A stretch of 64,000 nucleotides of DNA from Oscheius sp. JU75 (lineage: Eukaryota > Nematoda > Chromadorea > Rhabditida > Rhabditidae): positions 5,146,001-5,210,000 of the forward strand of contig JASJZC010000001.1 in NCBI GenBank assembly GCA_037178855.1, written 5' to 3'. How positions within the stretch are numbered: position 1 is the first letter of the stretch; each line of letters opens with the position of its first letter. The position numbers were made by a program, and so were the translations under genes. Of the stretch, positions 59,092-64,000 are shown in pieces. Below the pieces are notes generated by a model. The model made no database searches. It worked only from the letters and a program-made list of their open reading frames with translations, and had not been told where the DNA came from.

Positions 59092-59174
59092 ATCAACAGT
59101 CAGGATAGGAGTGATAAAAGCCAGGCTGACTAGTGGTCAGCCTGGCTTTTATCACTCCCATCCTGACTGTTGAT
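59092..59174. repeat. Near-perfect palindrome: two 39-bp arms, 5-bp loop
   Basis: Left arm 59092-59130 and right arm 59136-59174 are reverse complements with one mismatch (GGATAGGAG against GGATGGGAG); the loop is TAGTG. Transcribed rightward it would fold into a 39-bp hairpin with one A-C mismatch; leftward the mismatch becomes a G-U pair. No homologous copy was noticed elsewhere in the window. Confidence 0.9.
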
Positions 59175-59515
59175 GGCCACCCAACATCGTCAAAGCATCT
59201 GGATTCCCGTAACTCTTACAATTTCATAAACCCTGTCCAATTCTAGATTCTTGCATGGGCTTGTGTTAATCTTGGTTGTTCAGCTGAGAGTGTATTCGTG
59301 TTTATAACTGTCAAACTTGAAATTGTTCCTTACTTTTTTGCTGTTATTTATTTTGTCGTATTCGTTGCCTTATTTTTTGGACAACAGGGGTTAACGAAAA
59401 AAAACTGGCGGTATCTTCGGAGATACCTGTTTATCAAGGTCAGTCACACCAATGTATAAATTTTAAGCAAAATTCGGCTCTTACCAGTTGTTATGTACTT
59501 CTAACAGGCTTCTTT
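59175..59515. other. Promoter region of the coiled-coil membrane protein gene
   Basis: AT-rich; contains the TATA element at 59455 and no other supported feature. Confidence 0.4.
59455..59461 (+). promoter_or_regulatory. TATA box upstream of the coiled-coil membrane protein gene
   Basis: TATAAAT 55 bp upstream of the ATG at 59516, a spacing like that of the other small genes here. Confidence 0.5.
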
Positions 59516-59851
59516 ATGGTCAGAATGGTTATAAACAATGCGTTCGAGGCATGGATAGATGACGTTTTTGCCCGAGTTGCAGTTGTTTGTGGCTTCGTCT
59601 CCTTATGTTTGGGAGGACTCTCCTTTTATCTGGTTCTCCTCAGAATCAAGTCACTCAGGATCGAGATCAAAGAGATAATAAGGCATGTTCAGCTACTTGC
59701 CATCGAAATTCGAATCTTTAGAAATCTGTTACTGGATCAGCTAGAGAAAATTGAGGGAAAAACGAATTTAGCTTTTGAGGAAAACAACATTGGAGCAGAA
59801 GAATTTCCGACCAAGATAGAAAGCTTTGATCTGAACATTGGAATCGTGTAG
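59516..59851 (+). CDS. Small single-pass membrane protein with coiled coil
   Basis: Intronless frame of 111 codons starting MVRMVINNAFEAWIDDVFA. A hydrophobic segment (VAVVCGFVSLCLGGLSFYLV) is followed by a long charged helix with heptad-like spacing (IKSLRIEIKEIIRHVQLLAI, then LLLDQLEKIEGK) and a short acidic tail. No family recognised. A TATA box upstream and a clean single frame support it; lack of introns is unusual here, so a processed or very short gene is possible. Confidence 0.55.
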   Translation: MVRMVINNAFEAWIDDVFARVAVVCGFVSLCLGGLSFYLVLLRIKSLRIEIKEIIRHVQLLAIEIRIFRNLLLDQLEKIEGKTNLAFEENNIGAEEFPTKIESFDLNIGIV

Positions 59852-60046
59852 ATGTTGAAACTCAGATGAAATCATTCACGTCACAGAACTCTTATCTTTA
59901 TCAGCTCGGCTCCTGACAAAAACCTGCCGTCTTTGTAAATGAGCGGCGGGAATTCAGAAAATAGTCGTCTTGAAACGGTGGTGGCTCTCTAAACTTTCTA
60001 AAGCATTATATTAATTCAAAAATATTGGCAGAGTATTATTTATTGC

Positions 60047-60649
60047 TTGTCTACAGCTTTTGTTTTTCATCTGCTGGTTTTCCCGAGGCGGGCTTCAGTA
60101 CTTACTTTTTCTTCTTTCACATTAATCGGAAGTGGAGCGGTTGGACAAACGGGCTATCTCAGAAATGTCCTCCAATACCTATTCTTTTATGCGACTTACC
60201 AGGTATGTTGCTGTTGTTATATTAAAGACCCGGATATATTTTTCCCTGTCTTTAACCTTCGGAGATAAATAACTTACCAGATGGTCTTCTGTCTGATAGC
60301 CTTCCCAACAGCGACAATAATTCTGGTCAATATTTCTGTCGATGCCTAAGAAACGAACAAGGCGTACATCTTACATCTACTGACTGTCATCTTTGGATAC
60401 CTCGGAGCAATTCTGTCTTTTACCAATATGGTCTACACTCATGCTTTGTTCAAAACTGTCTTTTTGGAGCAGAGAAGACGGTAAGTTCTATGAATCAAAG
60501 CTAACTTTCAAAAGCATTTCAGAACAAGGGTACAACAGACTCAAGGTCCACCCAGCTACATCAGCTTCAACACGAGGGATATGCCTCCTTCCTACACTTC
60601 AATCAACCTCGAAGCAGCCCCACTACCTCCAGAAGAACCCTTATTTTGA
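60047..60649 (+). pseudogene. PY-tailed tetraspan family member 2, interrupted by TAA and lacking a clear start
   Basis: Hydrophobic segments VLTFSSFTLIGSGAVG, VLQYLFFYATYQMVFCLIAF and YILHLLTVIFGYLGAILSF are joined in frame across an intron of about 70 bp (60203-60272). In the loop after IILVNISVDA an in-frame TAA occurs, followed directly by ETNKAYILHLL in the same frame. The tail exon, after a normal short intron, has two PY motifs (GPPSYIS, MPPSYTS) and ends PPEEPLF-TGA, overlapping an AATAAA. The first TM exon and an ATG were not found. A 36-bp GT-AG intron could remove the stop but would also remove the loop and its NIS sequon, so decay is favoured. Confidence 0.5.
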
Positions 60650-60737
60650 ATAAAATACATTGGCTCTCTACTTTGTATCTCGGGTCTTATCACACCAGTC
60701 ATTATCGGTTCTTCTCCTTCGCCAACTCTCTCACCAA

Positions 60738-61761
60738 ATGGCTTTTTTGGGCGTAGCTTGGAAGACCAGAATACCGGTATGTCGCGTTTTCAAAGTGCCT
60801 GACTCCTTGTTCTGTTCGACTGTCAAGTAGCAAGCAGAGCCGGTGATTTGAGTCTGCACAGTGAGCACGTGAATGTGAGCACGTGTTTCTTCAAAGCCTA
60901 AGCCATTATCAGTGCCTATTGAAAACACAATTGACTTACGAACTGTTTGCAGCTCTTCCTCAAGATTCTTAATGGCGTCCTGCTCATCGCACAGTCTTGT
61001 CTCCTCGCTGCTATTTGTTCTCATTGGTACTTCATCGTCTTCTACATTCTACTCGTCTCCATTTTTGCAATCGTAGGTGAAATGGCTCTCATCAAAAAAG
61101 ATTTGCGTCTTCTCTACGGGTACGGCATCTATTTAGTGAGTCCTCTTTTGCGTTCTTTCTAAATTTAATCTAGGCAATCTACCTCTGTTGGTCGGCAGGA
61201 ATGTTTATGGGAATGATCCTAGGCTTGACGATGGTCGGATCATCGACGAACGACACTGCGAATGGAGGAGAAACGGGTTCCACGACCACCAGTAGTGTCG
61301 ATACCAACCTAACAGAAATTCCACTCTCAAGAGTCATTATGGGAATGATCTTGGCTATTGTCACCATTGTTCTGACCTGTGTCAATTTGAGACTACTCTT
61401 CATGTTACTAGCCTTGATGAAAAGACAGAGACGAGGGTCAGTTCTCCTTCTTATTATAATGTTCGAGTTCAGAAGTGAGACGATTGTGCAGTACGTGACT
61501 CGTTTACCAGGAGCACCTCCTCAGTACACAGACAGTGTCCCAAATACTCCGCTACCTAGTTCAACTGTTCCTCCACCGACTATCGACTTTGAGGCAGATG
61601 AACTACCACCAAAAGAGGAACGGAGAGAGTCACTTCCACCAGCTTATTCTCAATCAGATCCACTTCCTCCAGTGGAAACAGAAGGTTACGGAACATTCAA
61701 CCGAACAGATCTCAACCGGACAGACATTCAACCGGACAACAATGAGACGCCAGTTCTATAG
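60738..61761 (+). CDS. PY-tailed tetraspan membrane protein, family member 3
   Basis: Exon 1 (MAFLGVAWKTRIP) joins LFLKILNGVLLIAQSCLLAA (TM1) after a 170-bp intron. TM2 is YFIVFYILLVSIFAIVGEMA, TM3 YLCWSAGMFMGMILGLTMV, then a Thr/Ser/Gly-rich extracellular loop, and TM4 VIMGMILAIVTIVLTCVNL. The cytoplasmic tail is Pro-rich with APPQYTD and LPPAYSQ motifs (class I WW ligands) and ends NNETPVL. The layout and the PPQYT and NETPVL motifs match the gene at 39323-41016. Likely an integral endomembrane or plasma-membrane protein recruiting NEDD4-type ubiquitin ligases; that role is inferred from the motifs. Confidence 0.66.
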
Positions 61762-62816
61762 AGACGGGTTTCCTAGAGCATCAATTTGTACAAATTTTCT
61801 GTAAATGAAACAAACTACATAGCACAGGATGTTAGCTCGTGTTCCAGCAGACAAATCCCTGCTACCCCTTCCTTATCCGCGCCTTTTCTGCCCTGACTTC
61901 ACGCTTGACGTTCTCGTCTGACCTTCTCCCGACAACCAACAACTATGACGGCCCGCCCGAAATAAAGGTGTTGTGATCGACCAAACATAAATCTCCTTAG
62001 TCTGGAGTACAAACACGATCACTTCTCTCCCATACCACCTCGTTCTTTGTTTTTCCTTTAAAAATTGGGTACACCTCCTGAATAATGAGTGGTTCTCCCA
62101 AGGGTGTTAAACCCTCGTGATTATGCTTCTAAATTTCGTTCTCTCTTTCTAAGGTAGCAACGATCACATAACATCAGTTTGTACATTTCATATTCGAAGG
62201 CGGATGTTTGTCTCATCTCGAATTGCACTGATTTCCGAGGTAATGCCTCTGTCATTTGGCTTCTCAATGAACTTCTTGTACCTATCAATTGACGGGATTT
62301 AAGCCTCCGTTGGCATATCGGGGGATGAACAACACCCTTGACGTCTGTCTGTCTTCGTCTCTGTCCTACTGTAGCTCCCTTTGACTATATTCAAGGTCTT
62401 CATCATGTTCATCTTGACTTCCTTCCGTGACTTCGACCTGATTTGGGGTATCAACATAGTTTTTGATGTTTTGAGCCACTGTTTGTACAGCTTTTTCGAT
62501 CGGACAGCCCGAGAATTGAGAAGAGTCGTTGACTACGGAGTTTCTCTTAAAAGGGAATTTCATCTTCTGTTCTCTAATTATACGAAAATATCATTTTTGT
62601 TGTCTGCCTCCTCCCAATCCCGTCTGGAGGTACATGAGGACTCATTTCTCAACCTCGAAATATCTGTTAAGAGTTCGTCTCCCGCCCTTCCGTGACTTAC
62701 TCACCTTATTTTTCTGTCAGGAGTCAGTTGCGGCTACAGTTGACTGCACACATCCTCATTCAATATCTGGACTCACTTCCTTTTCGAAATTCAAAGGTCT
62801 AAAAACACTTTTACAG
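61762..62816. other. Intergenic region upstream of the GPCR gene
   Basis: About 1 kb with no supported exon. A 65-codon minus-strand frame at 62366-62563 (acidic C-terminus) and overlapping plus-strand frames have no recognisable features. Confidence 0.45.
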
Positions 62817-64000
62817 ATGGATTTCCCCTTCGAAAGCGGACCCTTCAATCGTTCGGAGCTTCAGAAGGTAGGTCTTTTTGTGAATGCAAATTATGGGGCG
62901 GAAATGCCGAGACGCGTGATCTGACTCCAAATTTCTCAGTTGTTATGCTGGACTGGACTCCCTCCGGGTTATTTTTGACCTTCGAGGGAAAGAAAGGAGA
63001 AAGGTCAATTCGGAAAAACCAGAGGATCGAAAGAACGAGTCTTGCTTGTCAAAATAGCAGAATCAAGATCCTTCTCCAAACTTACACCCTCGTAGAAACG
63101 ACAATACCAAAACCCTTCTTTACCAGACGGAATAACTCTCCGTATTCTGAGAGACCGAATAAACTATCGCATTGAACAGTTCGAAAGGCGGAGGGGTAAA
63201 ATGACAGATTTGATGAAAGATTTGCCTGTCCTCTGTCCTTGTTCGTCTCTCAAAATTGAGCTATTTTCAAAATGAGACAAAGAAAAAACAATCCACTTTG
63301 TGCCTACCACGAACTTCCTGTAATTAACATTAGCTCTTCCCTATCCAGATGCCGGAGTACTGATTCATTGAGCTACCCAGACAATACTCGGAAAACGACG
63401 CGTTTAATAATCCCATGAGAAGTTCAGATATTCTCATGTGAATGAATCATTAATGAGCAAAAAAAACAAGATAATGCTACAAGTCTCTCACTGAAGAGAA
63501 ATGTAATTAGGCCTAATTATTCACAGGAAAGGTGGAGCTTCCTAGAAGAGAGTTTTGTTAGTTTCTTTGGTGTTCCAATTGTTTTCCGCCTTAGAAGACG
63601 CAGCTATGTTCATGGTGTCTCTTCAAAAACAATTTCAGCTCTACCACTCCTTCATGTCCAATCTGTCCACCATGGAAGAGGAATCGGGAACTGAGCCTCC
63701 ATCTACCGTAATCCTCCTTCTTCATCATTCCTTCATCATAATCTTCACACTATTGGGAAACCTCATGCTCATTTTCGTCATCTTTGCCAACAACCGGGCT
63801 GTCAGACGGAAAAAGGTCACTCCCGTGCAGATGCTGATGCTACACATGTGTGCAGCGGACGTTCTTTTTGCTCTGATTACGGTAGCTCCAGCTATGTGGC
63901 TTACCTATACTGTTCCCAACTTTTACGGTCCGGATATTCTCTGTCGACTCATCAAGTACCTACAAGTTTCCTTCTCCTACTATCCTAGTTATGCTTCAAT
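62817..64000 (+). CDS. Vasopressin/oxytocin-receptor-like GPCR, 3' part outside the window
   Basis: Rhodopsin-class peptide receptor. Exon 1 (62817-62867, MDFPFESGPFNRSELQK) ends in a GTAGGT donor; exon 2 opens at 63639 after AATTTCAG and continues in frame with LYHSFMSNLSTMEEE. The N-terminus has sequons NRS and NLS. TM1 is FIIIFTLLGNLMLIFVIF with the GN motif; TM2 is MLMLHMCAADVLFALITVAP with the (A)AD motif; the loop and TM3 start TVPNFYGPDILCRLIKYLQV, with the conserved Cys and the KYLQV characteristic of vasopressin/oxytocin and related CCAP/NPS receptors. The intron of 771 bp is far longer than usual here. The gene is cut at the window end, in TM3. Confidence 0.8.

Overview
The window is a gene-dense stretch of an animal nuclear genome. 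Nearly every gene I can read is split by very short introns of about 35-45 bp, with GT donors and T-rich TAG/CAG acceptors. About 25-28 genes sit on both strands, and many match animal families: an SLC4 bicarbonate transporter, CDK10, a YTHDC2-type helicase, IBTK, TAP-like ABC transporters, PFKFB, a myotubularin, calponin/transgelin, M1 aminopeptidase, AMFR/gp78, COX5B, IDH3 gamma and a vasopressin-receptor-like GPCR. Such compaction with tiny introns best fits a larvacean tunicate (Oikopleura-like). That is an inference; another compact animal lineage such as a nematode is possible. No bacterial, viral, tRNA, rRNA or CRISPR feature was found.

Layout. 1.4-5.9 kb: SLC4 transporter (+). 6.2-7.7 kb: CDK10 (-). 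8.0-13.8 kb: R3H/DEIH helicase of the YTHDC2/bgcn type (-), with a Gln-rich insert between its RecA domains. 14.4-19.1 kb: IBTK-like RCC1/BTB protein (-). 20.3-26.0 kb: two TAP-like ABC transporter genes in tail-to-tail inverted orientation, sharing long tracts that look identical, with a small membrane-protein gene in the spacer. 26.4-27.8 kb: tandem TMEM14 genes (-). 28.6-31.1 kb: PFKFB (+) with two possible first exons. 31.7-32.3 kb: a decayed Tc1-like transposon. 32.4-34.5 kb: myotubularin (+). 34.8-35.9 kb: FkbM-like type II membrane protein (+). 36.7-37.4 kb: calponin-family gene (+). 37.4-42 kb: small unknown genes, a small secreted peptide and a four-TM protein with a PY-motif tail.

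42.3-47.1 kb: M1 aminopeptidase (-) with an acidic stalk and an opposite-strand gene in one intron. 47.8-50.8 kb: lineage-specific small secreted genes: two CUB-like, probably GPI-anchored proteins alternating with two short secreted peptides, one cut short by a stop codon. 51.1-53.4 kb: AMFR/gp78 (-). 54.9-55.8 kb: COX5B (-). 57.1-58.5 kb: IDH3 gamma (+). 59-61.8 kb: a long hairpin, a small membrane/coiled-coil protein and two more PY-tailed tetraspan genes, one apparently broken. 62.8 kb to the end: a GPCR cut by the window edge.

The conserved genes are unrelated housekeeping or signalling functions and show no pathway-level clustering. The most active parts are the inverted ABC pair (gene conversion), the small secreted-protein cluster and the PY-tetraspan family, where duplicates and broken copies lie together. 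Exon boundaries were worked out by hand from frame and splice signals; outer gene ends are less certain than domain calls.
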